A DNA stretch of 64,000 nt from Couchioplanes azureus (lineage in GTDB: Bacteria; Actinomycetota; Actinomycetes; Mycobacteriales; Micromonosporaceae): contig NZ_BMQY01000012.1 in the NCBI RefSeq assembly GCF_014648355.1, positions 141,216-205,215 on the forward strand, read 5' to 3'. Numbering within the stretch: position 1 is the first letter of the stretch; each line of letters starts with the position of its first letter. Below, in pieces: positions 19,339 through 28,229 of this stretch. The notes under the pieces are model-generated. The model had not been told where the DNA came from, did no database searches, and saw nothing but the letters and a program-made list of their open reading frames with translations. The translations under genes and the position numbers were made by a program.

Positions 19339-20136
19339 ATGCGGCCTCCGGCGCTTTCAGAAACGTGTCATGCGCCGCGGCTGTGGCTGTGGCCCGGCCA
19401 GGCGGTGTACGTCGGCGCATCGCTCGGACTCGACCCGCACTCCGGGTCGGTGCCCTGCCTGGCGGTCGCGGTGGACGGCACCTTCACCGTCCGGGTGAAC
19501 GGCTCGTACGGGCCGGCGGTCCGCAGCGCGCTGATCCCACCGCGGATCACGCACCAGGTGGTGGCCCGCGCGGACCGGATGGCGTTCTGTTACCTCGACT
19601 CCGGTTCGGTGCGGCACCGCGCCTGCCTGGGGACGATGACCGCGACGGACGAGGCGATCGCCTACCGGCACCGCCACGAGGATGCGCTCGCCGGCGCCGC
19701 GGAAACCCTCACCGATCCGGCGGGGGCCCGCGCCTGGCTCGACCTGGCCGCATGCCCACGAACGGTTCACGGCACACGGACGAAGCAGGGCGACGCGGCT
19801 CCGTACGACCCTCGGATCCGGGACGCCGTCGCAGCCCTGCACGGCCTCGATCCCGAGGACAAGCTGTCGGCCGCGGACCTCGCCGCGCGCGTAGGGCTCT
19901 CGCCGTCACGGTTCCTGCACCTGTTTCGCGACCACACCGGGACGAGCTTCCGCCGCTACCGGCTCTGGCTGCGGATGGTGCGGGCCGCCGCGCTGATCCG
20001 CGACCGGGCCGATCTGACCACCGCCGCCATGGACGCCGGCTTCGCCAGCCCGTCGCACTTCTCCGCCTCGTTCCACTCCATGTTCGGGCTGCGCCCCAGC
20101 GACCTTCGCGGCACCCGGATCCACCTCGCCGGATGA
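19339..20136 (+). CDS. AraC family transcriptional regulator
   Basis: ATG at 19339 follows AGGAGGAG by about ten bases. Residues ~15-110 look like a cupin-type sensor half (LWPGQAVYVGASLGLDPHS, GSYGPAVRSALIPP). The C-terminal ~100 residues form the double helix-turn-helix: LSAADLAARVGLSPSRFLHL, FRDHTGTSFRRYRLWLRMV, then DAGFASPSHFSASFHSMFG and RPSDLR. The full 265-residue length matches family norms. It is divergent from the DUF4345/catalase-like genes and ends 15 bases from the convergent AfsR-like gene. Ligand unknown. Confidence 0.88.
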   Translation: MRPPALSETCHAPRLWLWPGQAVYVGASLGLDPHSGSVPCLAVAVDGTFTVRVNGSYGPAVRSALIPPRITHQVVARADRMAFCYLDSGSVRHRACLGTMTATDEAIAYRHRHEDALAGAAETLTDPAGARAWLDLAACPRTVHGTRTKQGDAAPYDPRIRDAVAALHGLDPEDKLSAADLAARVGLSPSRFLHLFRDHTGTSFRRYRLWLRMVRAAALIRDRADLTTAAMDAGFASPSHFSASFHSMFGLRPSDLRGTRIHLAG

Positions 20137-20151
20137 CAGGCGAGCCCGCGG

Positions 20152-23100
20152 TCAGGGGAGCGATTCTTCGATTCCGGCGAGGACCCGGCGGGCGCTGCGC
20201 TGCAGCAGCGCGTACCCGTCTTCCCGGGCGCTGGTCTCGGCTTGTTCACCCAGCAGCCGGGCCTGCCGGAGATCGCCGAGCCGCCGCAGTGTGGTCGCCA
20301 GTCCGATGGCGGCGGTCAACTCCAGCCCGCGGGCCTGCGTCTCCCGGGCCCGGCGGAGAGCGTCCTCGTGCAGGTCCCGGGCGGCCTGCAGGCCACCGAG
20401 ACCGAGGTGGGCGGCGCCCAGGGTGGTCAGGGCGTCCGCCTCGTAGCGGTGGTTCGCGGTGCTGCGGGCCAGTGTGAGGGCCTGCTCGGCGAGGTCCCGG
20501 GCGAGAAGGTGACGCCCGGCGTCGTGGTGTACCTCGGCGATGCGGCACAGCGTGCGCGGTTCACTCTCCCGGTCACCGGTCTGCCGGTTGAGCCGCAACG
20601 CCTCGCCGAGGTACCGCAGGCTCTCGTCGATGCGGCCCAGTGCGTGACAGACATGCCCGAGATCGGTCAGCGCGTCGGCTTCACCGGTGGGGGCGTCCGC
20701 CGCGCGGTAGAGCGCCAGCGCCTGACGGTGGTACTCGGCCGCCGGTTCCAGGTGGCCCATCTGGTGCTGCAGGGCTCCGAGGTTACCCAGCAGGATCGCC
20801 CGGCGCCCGGCCGGCACGCCCATCTCTTCAGCCAGCGCCAGCGCCTCGGCGTACCGGTCGGCGGCCACCCGCAGCCGGCCGGCTTCCTCGTGCAGAAGGC
20901 CGAGATTGCCCAGTGCGGCGGCCTGCCCGTCGTGCCAGCCGGCCCGGCGGCTCAGCTCCAGAGCCTGCGTGTACGGCTCGAGCGCCGCCCGGTGCCGCCC
21001 CCACCGGTAGTGCGCGGTACCCAGGCTCAGCTGGGCGGCGGCCTGCCCGAGCAGGCTGTCCTCGGCCTCGGCGGCGGCGAGGCCGGCGTGCGCCACGGTC
21101 AGCCACTCGGACGGGTACATGCGCAGCCAGAAGTAGCCGCGCAGCGCATCGGCGAGCAACCAGGAATACGGTCGAGGTCCGTGCGCGGCGGCGTGCTCGA
21201 CCGCGGCCACCAGGTTCACCCGCTCGTTGTCGAGCCACTCCAGCGCCGTGGTGTCGTCCGGGAACGACACCACGTCCTCCGCGGCCGGCATCGGTATGCG
21301 CAGTCGCTGCGGGTACAGCCGGCGGGCGGCCGCGTCGGCACCGCGCAGGTAATGCACGTACAGCCGCTCGGTGGCCGCCGTGCGCTCGGTCTCGGTCTCC
21401 TCGCGCCGCACGCACTCGCCGGCGTACACGCGCAGCAGGTCGTGCAGGCCGTATCGGCCGGGCCCGCGCTGTTCGACCAGGTGCGCGGTGGCGAGCGCGT
21501 CGAGCAGCCGCGCCGCGCCGCCGTCGGGGACGCCGGCGAGCCGGGCGGCCGTCAGCGCCGTCACGTCGCTGCCGGGCACGAGGGAAAGCAGCCGGAACAG
21601 CCGGCGCGCCGACCCGTCGAGCTCCAGGTAGGACACGTCGAATGCGGCCCGCACGGCGGTCTGGTCGTCGCCGATGACGCCGAGCGTGCCCAGCCGGTCG
21701 CCGTCGCGGAGTTCCCCCACCAGGTATCCGATGCTGCGGTCCGGGGAGTCGGCGAGGTTCGCGGCGGCGATCCGTACGGCCAACGGCAAGTGACCGCAGA
21801 GCCGGGCCAGCTCGGCGGCGGCGTCCGCTTCGGCCCGGACGCGACGCTCGCCCAGCAGGTACGTCAGCAGCGCATGCGTCTCCGCCGGCCCCAGCATCCG
21901 CACGGCGAGCCGGCGGGCGCCGTCGCGGGCGACCAGCCCGCCGAGGCGGTGCCGGCTGGTGACCAGCACCATGCATCCGGGCTCGGCGGGCAGCAGCGGG
22001 CGGACCTGCTCGCTGGTCCGCGCGTCGTCGAGGACCACGAGGAAGCGCTTGCCGCTGAGCAGGCTGCGGTAGGCGGCGGCCGCCTCGTCGATGTCGTCCG
22101 GCACCTGGGCACCGGGCATCCCGAGCGCGCGCAGGAACCGGGCGAGGACCTCGAGCGGGCGCACCGGCGGCCCCGCTGCGTAGCCGCGCAGGTTGACGAA
22201 CAACTGGCCGTCGGGAAAGCGTTCCCGCTGCAGGTGGGCCCAGTGCACGGCAAGCGCCGTCTTGCCCACCCCCGCGGTGCCGGCGACCACGACCACGCTG
22301 ACTCCGGAACCGGTACGTCCGGCCGCCGCCAGGTCGTCGAGTTGGTGCAGCAGCTCACCGCGGCCGGTGAAACCGGCCACGTCCGACGGCAGCTGTGCCG
22401 GAGGACCCCCCGCGGCGGCGGACACGGGCACCGGTGCGCCGGCGACGACGGCCGGGAGGCGCGGAGGGTCGAGGGCCGGATCGGCGGTGAGCACGGCCTG
22501 TTCCAGGCGGCGCAGCTCCTTGCCCGGTTCGAGGCCCAGCTCGGCGGCCAGGATCTCGCGGGTGTCGCGATAGACCTGCAGCGCCTCGCCCTGGCGGCCA
22601 CTGCGGTAGAGGGCGATCATGAGTTGCGCCCGCCACCCTTCGTGCAGCGGGTCCTCGGCCACCAGCTCGGACAGCTCCGCCACGACTTCGCCGTGACGGC
22701 CCAGGGCGAGATCGGCGTCGATCCGCGCCCGTACGGCCGCCCGCCGGCGTTCCTGCCACCGCACGCTTTCGCGCCGTAGCGGCTCCACGTCGTCCAGGCC
22801 GGCGAACGCGGGCCCTCGCCACAACGCCAGCGCCTGCCGCAGCAGGCCGGAACCCGCGGCGGGGTCGCCGGCGGCGAGCGCGGACCGGCCCTGCTCGGCC
22901 AGGGTGGCGAAGCGGTCGCAGTCGCGCTCGCCGGGATGAACCACCAGCAGGTAGCCGGAGGAGCGGTGCAGGATCCGCTGCGGGCCCACCACCCGGCGGA
23001 GCTGGTGCACGTACTGCCGGACGTTCTGCGGTGCACTGCGCGGCGGAACCGTCCACAATGCGTCGACAAGCTGGTCGACGGTGATGGCCGACCCGGAGCG

Positions 23101-23202
23101 GCTGGCCAGCACCGCCAGAACGGCCCGGGCCTTCGTGGCGGGCAGCTGTCGCACGCCGCCGTCACCGACCACCTCGACCGGTCCGAGCAGGTTGAACTGC
23201 AT
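20152..23202 (-). CDS. AfsR/SARP-type regulator: wHTH-BTAD-NB-ARC-TPR
   Basis: ATG at 23202 opens the SARP winged helix (MQFNLLGPVEVVGDGG, LDALW-type VDALWTVPPRSA), followed by a BTAD domain (~97-240, ending LAAELGLEPGKELRRLEQ). An NB-ARC ATPase follows, with P-loop AGTAGVGKTAL and Walker B RFLVVLDDARTSEQVRPLLP. A long TPR array (ALGNLGLLHEEAGR, LGNLGALQHQMGH, ALTDLGHVCHALGR and more) fills residues ~640-1010. This is the full AfsR architecture of actinomycetes, which activates secondary-metabolite or developmental genes in an ATP-dependent manner. It is divergent from the I36 inhibitor gene with ~155 bases between. No biosynthetic cluster is adjacent. Confidence 0.93.
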   Translation of the reverse strand: MQFNLLGPVEVVGDGGVRQLPATKARAVLAVLASRSGSAITVDQLVDALWTVPPRSAPQNVRQYVHQLRRVVGPQRILHRSSGYLLVVHPGERDCDRFATLAEQGRSALAAGDPAAGSGLLRQALALWRGPAFAGLDDVEPLRRESVRWQERRRAAVRARIDADLALGRHGEVVAELSELVAEDPLHEGWRAQLMIALYRSGRQGEALQVYRDTREILAAELGLEPGKELRRLEQAVLTADPALDPPRLPAVVAGAPVPVSAAAGGPPAQLPSDVAGFTGRGELLHQLDDLAAAGRTGSGVSVVVVAGTAGVGKTALAVHWAHLQRERFPDGQLFVNLRGYAAGPPVRPLEVLARFLRALGMPGAQVPDDIDEAAAAYRSLLSGKRFLVVLDDARTSEQVRPLLPAEPGCMVLVTSRHRLGGLVARDGARRLAVRMLGPAETHALLTYLLGERRVRAEADAAAELARLCGHLPLAVRIAAANLADSPDRSIGYLVGELRDGDRLGTLGVIGDDQTAVRAAFDVSYLELDGSARRLFRLLSLVPGSDVTALTAARLAGVPDGGAARLLDALATAHLVEQRGPGRYGLHDLLRVYAGECVRREETETERTAATERLYVHYLRGADAAARRLYPQRLRIPMPAAEDVVSFPDDTTALEWLDNERVNLVAAVEHAAAHGPRPYSWLLADALRGYFWLRMYPSEWLTVAHAGLAAAEAEDSLLGQAAAQLSLGTAHYRWGRHRAALEPYTQALELSRRAGWHDGQAAALGNLGLLHEEAGRLRVAADRYAEALALAEEMGVPAGRRAILLGNLGALQHQMGHLEPAAEYHRQALALYRAADAPTGEADALTDLGHVCHALGRIDESLRYLGEALRLNRQTGDRESEPRTLCRIAEVHHDAGRHLLARDLAEQALTLARSTANHRYEADALTTLGAAHLGLGGLQAARDLHEDALRRARETQARGLELTAAIGLATTLRRLGDLRQARLLGEQAETSAREDGYALLQRSARRVLAGIEESLP

Positions 23203-23356
23203 GCCTCGCCTTCACTGCCCGGCCCGTGGGCCAGCGGGTGCACTGCGTTACCGGCCGACGATATACGCCGAATATGCCCGTACTGAACACCGCGGATCGA
23301 TGCTTCATGTCACAGCCGGTGCGTTCCGTGTCACCGGCCGCCGTCAAGGAGACACA

Positions 23357-23812
23357 GTGAATCTCAGCTCTCGGTCCCAGGCTCTATCGATGCGGATGGT
23401 CGCGCCGGCCGCCGTCGGCGTCCTGCTGGCCCTGCCGGTCGCCGGCGCCGCGGTCGCCGCTCCGCACCAGGCGGCGGGCGCGCCGCAGCCGCTCGCCGCC
23501 GCCCTGAGCAACGGGGTGTGCGACTCGGGCGAGTTCTGCCTCTACCGTGACCGGAACCGCTCCGGGCCGGTCAAGGACTACCGGTCCGGCGCCGACGACA
23601 CGTACTACCGGGGCAAGACGTGGCCCATCGTCGGCGGCGAGCTCGACAACACCGCGTCGTCGGTGTGGAACCGGACCGGGTGCGAGGTCCGCGTCTACCA
23701 GTTCGGCGACTACAACGGCAACGTCGCCGTGATCCCGGCGGGATCGTGGCGGAACTTCGGCGACACGCTGCTGGGTGACGACAAGGCCACCGCACACGAC
23801 GCCTGTCCGTGA
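23357..23812 (+). CDS. Secreted peptidase-inhibitor family I36-like protein
   Basis: GTG at 23357 follows AAGGAGAC by six bases. A signal peptide (MRMVAPAAVGVLLALPVAGA, cleavage near AVAAP) precedes a ~95-residue mature domain: SNGVCDSGEFCLYRDRNRSG, TYYRGKTWPIVGGELDNTAS, SSVWNRTGCEVRVYQFGDY. The GEFCLY opening, the four-cysteine pattern and the SSVWNRT strand are typical of the I36/SMPI-like beta-gamma-crystallin fold of actinomycete secreted inhibitors. Actual protease inhibition is not demonstrable from sequence. A strong GC hairpin ends the unit. Confidence 0.83.
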   Translation: MNLSSRSQALSMRMVAPAAVGVLLALPVAGAAVAAPHQAAGAPQPLAAALSNGVCDSGEFCLYRDRNRSGPVKDYRSGADDTYYRGKTWPIVGGELDNTASSVWNRTGCEVRVYQFGDYNGNVAVIPAGSWRNFGDTLLGDDKATAHDACP

Positions 23813-23817
23813 CGGGG

Positions 23818-23856
23818 GCGGTGGGGCGGGGCCGGCACCGGCGCCCGCCCCACCGC
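23818..23856 (+). terminator. Strong GC-rich hairpin terminator
   Basis: GCGGTGGGGCGGG (23818-23830) pairs perfectly with CCCGCCCCACCGC (23844-23856). The 13-base loop contains a further GCCGG/CCGGC stem. It starts 5 bases after the I36 gene stop. No U-tract, as is common in actinomycetes. Confidence 0.8.
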
Positions 23857-24043
23857 ATTCTGCGTCGCCGCGCGCGCTCACCGGCCGCCGGGAGCGCTTC
23901 CGCGGAATCGAACTCGCCGTGTTCATGATCAAACCGGAGGGGCCGCCAGCGCGGCGCGATCCCGTACACCGAATCACCCCGAGCCGACGGCGATACCTTC
24001 ACACAGATGGCCGTCCCGCCGGCGCCGTGAGTATCCTCGCGGC

Positions 24044-24523
24044 GTGCTGGTACGTACCCGCTGGACCATGCCGCAGTCGCCGACAGCGCTCTGGCCGTTA
24101 CTTTGTGACTCGCGGCTGGAGCTGCAGCCGCGGTGCCCCGTGTTCTACCTGGGCACACCCCGGCCCTCGAGCTGCCGTCTGCCGGAGGGCCCGGGTGAGA
24201 TCGGCGCCGCCCGTCAGTGCGTCTCGGAGCAGGGCGTGGTGTGGCAGCGCATCACGACCTGGGAGCCACCGACTCGCCTCGCGTTCGAGATGGAGTCGAC
24301 CGACCTGGGCTTCCACCGCTTCGTCGACACCCTCGCGGACGTGTTCGAGCTCGAGGCCACGGACGCCGGCACACGCATCACCAGGACCACGACCGTCACG
24401 GTGGGTGGCCGTTCCGCGGCCGTTCTCTACCCGGCGTTGTGGGTGGGCCTGAAGTCGGTCCACCGTTTCGTGTTCCGCAACTGGGAACGCATGGCGTCCC
24501 AGCCGCAGGAGATAGGTGCCTGA
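24044..24523 (+). CDS. SRPBCC (START-like) family protein
   Basis: GTG start; 159 residues. The opening RTRWTMPQSPTALWPLLCDS and the later VWQRITTWEPPTRLAFEMES, DVFELEATDAGTRITRTTTV and VHRFVFRNWERMA follow the beta-alpha-beta helix-grip pattern of polyketide-cyclase/START-like proteins, including the long C-terminal helix. Such proteins bind hydrophobic ligands; no catalytic residues can be named. The fragment of a FAD monooxygenase lies immediately downstream on the opposite strand. Confidence 0.75.
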   Translation: MLVRTRWTMPQSPTALWPLLCDSRLELQPRCPVFYLGTPRPSSCRLPEGPGEIGAARQCVSEQGVVWQRITTWEPPTRLAFEMESTDLGFHRFVDTLADVFELEATDAGTRITRTTTVTVGGRSAAVLYPALWVGLKSVHRFVFRNWERMASQPQEIGA

Positions 24524-24531
24524 CCGCCGGA

Positions 24532-24654
24532 GGAAACGGTGTGGCGAGCGTACGCGACGAACCCGGTCTCATCCGTGGGCGGCTGTGCGCCCCGCGTGCC
24601 GGCGAGGGTCACCAGCCAGCGGCCGTGCTCGACCGGCACGAGCAGCGCGGCCCC
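24532..24654 (-). pseudogene. Fragment of FAD-dependent monooxygenase
   Basis: On the minus strand this stretch reads ALLVPVEHGRWLVTLAGTRG followed by PPTDETGFVAYARHT, which matches the mid-region of flavoprotein monooxygenases of the PheA/TfdB-like FAD-binding fold. Only ~40 residues are recognisable. The upstream part is a run of Arg/Pro/Gly without FAD-binding motifs, and the 3' side runs into the SRPBCC gene. It is a relic and not a functional gene. Confidence 0.55.
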
Positions 24655-24828
24655 GGCCGGCCCTCTGGTCGGGACGTCCGGCGATGCCCGATATCGGCGT
24701 CCGCCGCCGACGATCAACCGGGCGCCGCGCCGGCGCCGTCAGCATCGCGGACCTGGGCCGGGGCCATGGTGAAGCCGGACCGACTTCCGCACGCCTGGGG
24801 GCCTCCGCTCCCGGCGCTCCCACCCGCG

Positions 24829-25385
24829 GCAAGCACTGCGTACCCACCGGCGAGACGCAGACGCTGTACGTGCAAACGGTCGCGCCCAGCGGCCGTCACG
24901 CGGCGCCCAGCTCGCGGGCGGTGCTGCCCTATCCGGACTGGTGCACCGCCAGCACCGACGGTTCCCCGGTCTCCGGATCGCGCACCGAGTCCTTCCGGAT
25001 CACCGGGCTGTTGGTGAGGACCACCCGGATCGTCAGCAACGCCCCGGTACTCACCGGAGAGTTGAACCTCGACGTGAGGGACTACACCGTCAGCAGCGCC
25101 AACCTGCCCAACTGGCAGCACCAGATCGGCCTCTCCCCGTGGGACCCAGGGCTGGCATTCGGCGGCACCCGCCGCACCTTCTCCGGCTGCAACATCAACG
25201 CACCCACCGGCGCCACCGGCCCGAGCGGCGCCAGCGCCTGCATGATCCCCGAACGCGACAACCAACCCCTGGAGCACATCCTCGCCACGCTCCACCGCGC
25301 CAACCCCGACGACGACACCTGCATCCTCGCCGCCCGCCGCCTCCGCCCGGCCGGCGAACAACCGCCAGGACGCCTCCGCGGCTGA
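24829..25385 (+). pseudogene. Probable remnant of a secreted protein, unrecognised
   Basis: A plus-strand frame reads like an extracellular protein: a cysteine after GKH, then TLYVQTVAPSG, DWCTASTDGS, GELNLDVRDYTVSSANLP, NWQHQIGLSPWDPGLAFGG, and a cysteine pair around INAPTGATG. No signal peptide or ribosome site precedes it, and the frame upstream (from ~24516) is Arg-rich and overlaps other remnants. The C-terminal tail becomes low-complexity. I read it as a 5'- and probably 3'-truncated gene of unknown family; a short intact gene is less likely. Confidence 0.35.
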
Positions 25386-26023
25386 TCCCACCACCACACC
25401 CCCGCCCCGGCCGGGCCACCATCGGCGCGTCGACCTGCTGCGCCGCGACCTCACCCTGCACACCCTCGTCAAGCTGCGGCACCAGGCGCAGCAGCACGCC
25501 CATGCGCCGAAACGTCTTAGGCAACAAGGGCAACCTAGCCATGATCGGCGCTCACATCGGCCGTGCGTCGATGATCGCTCGTGGCCGCGTATCGGAGGTG
25601 CGGCAACGGGAGTGCAGCTGCCGTGGCCACGTTCGCTCAGTCGCGGGCAGGCACTGCCGAGCCGCCGTCTGGAGGCGTCGCGGCATCCGCCTCGTCGAAG
25701 ATTCCTTGGGTCATTGCGGCACCTCCCGAGTCCGGCTGGTGTCGACGTTGCCCGTGTCGTGGATGGGTTGTTCCCTCGAACGATCGTTTCCCGTTGGTCC
25801 GCTGTCTTCGGTTATCGCGCATGTGTCAGGGCATGTCCCGCGCGGAGCGCGGAGCCGCAGTGCTTGAACGATCCTGGGTGATCGTCATCGTGGTCACCTT
25901 CTGCGGTTGTCCTGGCTTTCCCGTGCGAACCTCGATCGGAGTTGCCGGGTGGTGGCAGGGTTCTCGGTGCGGTGACGGCCGGAGTTCCGAGTTTGCTGGT
26001 CGATGTGTTTCGTGAGGGGTCGC
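25386..26023. other. Gene-free stretch
   Basis: About 640 bases before the DUF389 gene. Frames on both strands are short, Arg/Pro-rich shadows with no motif, start context or recognisable relic. No hairpin of note was seen. Confidence 0.45.
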
Positions 26024-26947
26024 ATGCTGCACGTACGGGTCATCGCGCCGGCGCGGACCGCCGAGGGGGTGCGAAGGTTGCTGGCCGCCGATGACGCGGT
26101 GGCCCATGTGGTGGTGCTGCCGGGCGCGGCGTTGTCACCTGCCGGGGACGTCATCGAGTTCGACGTGGTGCGCGAGGGCGCGAGCACCGTCCTGGAGCAG
26201 CTGCGCGGGCTGGGGTTGGAACGCGACGGGTCGATCGTCGTCGAACGCCTGGACGCCACGATGTCCGCGGCGGCTGATCGTGCCGCGCGGCGCACGCCGG
26301 GGCTGGGCGCGGACGCGGTGGTGTGGCACGAGATCGAGCACCAGACCGGTGAGGAGGCGGAGCTGTCCGCCTCGTTCCTGGCGTTCATGACGATCGCGAT
26401 GATCATCGCGGCGGTGGGTGTGCTGCTGGACCAGCCGATTCTCATCGTAGGGTCGATGGTGGTGGGTCCGGAGTTCGGTCCGCTCGCCGCCTTGTGCGTG
26501 GGATTGGCGCGGGGCCGGCCCGCGTTGGTGCGCCGCTCGGTGCTGGCGCTCGGGGTGGGTTTCCCCTTCGCGATGCTGCTCACCGTCGGTGCGGTGTGGT
26601 TGCTGACGGCGGCGGATCTGGTCGGCAGGTCGATGCTGCTGGCGGAACGGCCGCTGACCGACTTCATCTGGCGGCCGGACGCGCTGTCCTGGGTGATCGG
26701 CTTCCTCGGCGGGGTCGCGGGGATCCTGTCGCTCACCTCGGCGAAGGCCGGCACCCTGGTCGGGGTGCTGATCTCGGTGACGACGGTGCCGGCGGCGGCG
26801 AACGCCGCGGTGGCACTGGCCTACGGGGTCCGCGAGGAGGCCGCCGGCTCGGCGCTGCAGCTGGTCATCAATCTGGCGGCAATCGTGCTGGCCGGTGTGC
26901 TGACCCTGCTGGTGCAGCGTGCGGTGTGGCGGCGCCCGGGTCGTTAG
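26024..26947 (+). CDS. DUF389 family membrane protein
   Basis: ATG at 26024 is preferred because DUF389 proteins typically begin MLH(L/V)RVI; an in-frame ATG at 26003 would add seven residues. Residues 1-95 form a soluble N-terminal domain. The DUF389 membrane core follows: SASFLAFMTIAMIIAAVGVL, QPILIVGSMVVGPEFGPLAA, SWVIGFLGGVAGILSLTSAK and SVTTVPAAANAAVALAYG, with about seven TM helices in 307 residues. Function is uncharacterised. It converges with the transporter fragment, and their stops overlap. Confidence 0.87.
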   Translation: MLHVRVIAPARTAEGVRRLLAADDAVAHVVVLPGAALSPAGDVIEFDVVREGASTVLEQLRGLGLERDGSIVVERLDATMSAAADRAARRTPGLGADAVVWHEIEHQTGEEAELSASFLAFMTIAMIIAAVGVLLDQPILIVGSMVVGPEFGPLAALCVGLARGRPALVRRSVLALGVGFPFAMLLTVGAVWLLTAADLVGRSMLLAERPLTDFIWRPDALSWVIGFLGGVAGILSLTSAKAGTLVGVLISVTTVPAAANAAVALAYGVREEAAGSALQLVINLAAIVLAGVLTLLVQRAVWRRPGR

Positions 26948-27270
26948 GCGCCGACGTGGATGCCGGGGCGGCGGTCGGGGGCGGGTTCGTGTTTGCGGAT
27001 GATTTCCCGGACGACCGGGGCGGTGTCACCGCGGCCGAGCAGGAAGTAGCGGATCATGTGGACCAGTGGGCTGCCCTCGGCCCAGGCGAAGTAGCAGTGC
27101 GGGCGCACGCCGGTGGTGTCGCGCAGCGTGAGCAGGATCGCGGCGATGGCGTTCGGTGCGGCGGGGGCTTCGGCGCGCAGGATCCGGTGGCCACCGACCT
27201 CCACGCCGGGGACGGTGAGGGTGTCGCTGAAGTCGGACGGGTCGATGACGTCGATCTCCAGGAAGATCAC
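26944..27270 (-). pseudogene. C-terminal fragment of APC-type amino-acid transporter
   Basis: The minus strand reads VIFLEIDVIDPSDFSD, GHRILRAEAPAAPNAIAAIL, THCYFAW-like PHCYFAWAEGSPLVHMIRYF and GRGDTAPVVREIIRKHEP, which matches the soluble C-terminal tail seen on actinobacterial APC-superfamily permeases. No membrane helices precede it. The frame runs directly into the hydrolase gene whose stop lies at 27267. The transporter has therefore lost its whole membrane part, or the tail has become a free ~110-residue protein with no clear start. Confidence 0.6.
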
Positions 27271-28229
27271 GTCAGCGCGGCCGGGTACGGGTACTGGACC
27301 CCGTCCTTGACCGCCATGGCCCAAGAGGCTCCGGAGTGGGTCTGTAGCAGGTTCCGCCAGCGGCGGGCGTCCCAGCGCTTCGGTTCGGTTCCTTCGACAA
27401 AATCGATCATCGCATGGACGAATTCCTCAGGCGCCTCCCGGTGTGGGAAGTGCCCAACGCCGCGCAGAACCACCGACTGCGCCCCGGGCATCAGCTCGGC
27501 GGCGGCCTCGGCGTGCTCGACCGGGAGGACGTGGTCCTGGTCGCCCCAGACGACCAGCGTCGGCAGGCCCTGCGCCAGGTAGGCGCGGTCCCGCATGGTG
27601 ATCAGCTGTCCGCGCCAATCCGCGACGTGCCGCAGCACATGCAGGAACGCCGCCCGAGCGGCTGGGTCACGCAGCCCGGTATGCACGGCGTAGGCCTCGT
27701 TCAGGTCGGCCGCGAGCGCGGCCGGCACGACTAGCCCGGCGGCCGCGCGCAGCGCACCGAGGGCCAGGCGGGACGGCGGCAGGTGGCTGAGCCGCAGCGC
27801 GACGGAAGCGCCCGGTAGGGTCAGCGCGCGAAACGCCACGCTCACCTGCGAGCCGAGCCCGCCACCGGCGACAATGACCAGCCGGTCGGTCCGCTCCGGG
27901 AACTGGTAAGCGAACTGCATCGTCACGCCGCCGCCGAAACTGTGACCGACCACGGTTGCCCGGTCGATGTCGAGCACGCCGAGCAGGTCCCGCATGCCGT
28001 TGGCGTACCCGCCGATGCTGTAGTCCGCCCGCGGCTTCGCCGACCGGCCGTGGCCGAGCAGGTCGGGCACGATCACCGTGTACCGCTCGGCGAGCGCGGG
28101 CGCGACGGTGTCCCAGGTGGCGCCGTCACACCCAATCCCGTGGACGAGCAGCAGGACGGTCGGGCCGGTGCCCAGCAGCCGGAAGGCGCGAGCGTGCCCG
28201 TGCACCTCGACCATCCGCCGCTCGGTCAT
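27267..28229 (-). CDS. Alpha/beta hydrolase
   Basis: ATG at 28229. Core motifs in order: LLLVHGIGCDGATWDTVAPA (HG oxyanion strand), VPDLLGHGRSAKP, nucleophile elbow VVGHSFGGGV, acid-bearing VVWGDQDHVLP, and the catalytic His in GVGHFPHREAPEEF. All three triad residues are present. The ~40-residue C-terminal tail beyond FVEGTEPKRW is unusual and ends where the APC-transporter fragment begins, so it may include fused foreign sequence. No signal peptide; probably a cytoplasmic hydrolase or haloperoxidase-like enzyme of unknown substrate. Confidence 0.88.
   Translation of the reverse strand: MTERRMVEVHGHARAFRLLGTGPTVLLLVHGIGCDGATWDTVAPALAERYTVIVPDLLGHGRSAKPRADYSIGGYANGMRDLLGVLDIDRATVVGHSFGGGVTMQFAYQFPERTDRLVIVAGGGLGSQVSVAFRALTLPGASVALRLSHLPPSRLALGALRAAAGLVVPAALAADLNEAYAVHTGLRDPAARAAFLHVLRHVADWRGQLITMRDRAYLAQGLPTLVVWGDQDHVLPVEHAEAAAELMPGAQSVVLRGVGHFPHREAPEEFVHAMIDFVEGTEPKRWDARRWRNLLQTHSGASWAMAVKDGVQYPYPAALT

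Noticed and set aside
20242..22779. 845-codon plus-strand frame opposite the AfsR-like gene
   Set aside because: Low-complexity antisense frame; the minus-strand gene has complete wHTH, BTAD, NB-ARC and TPR motifs.
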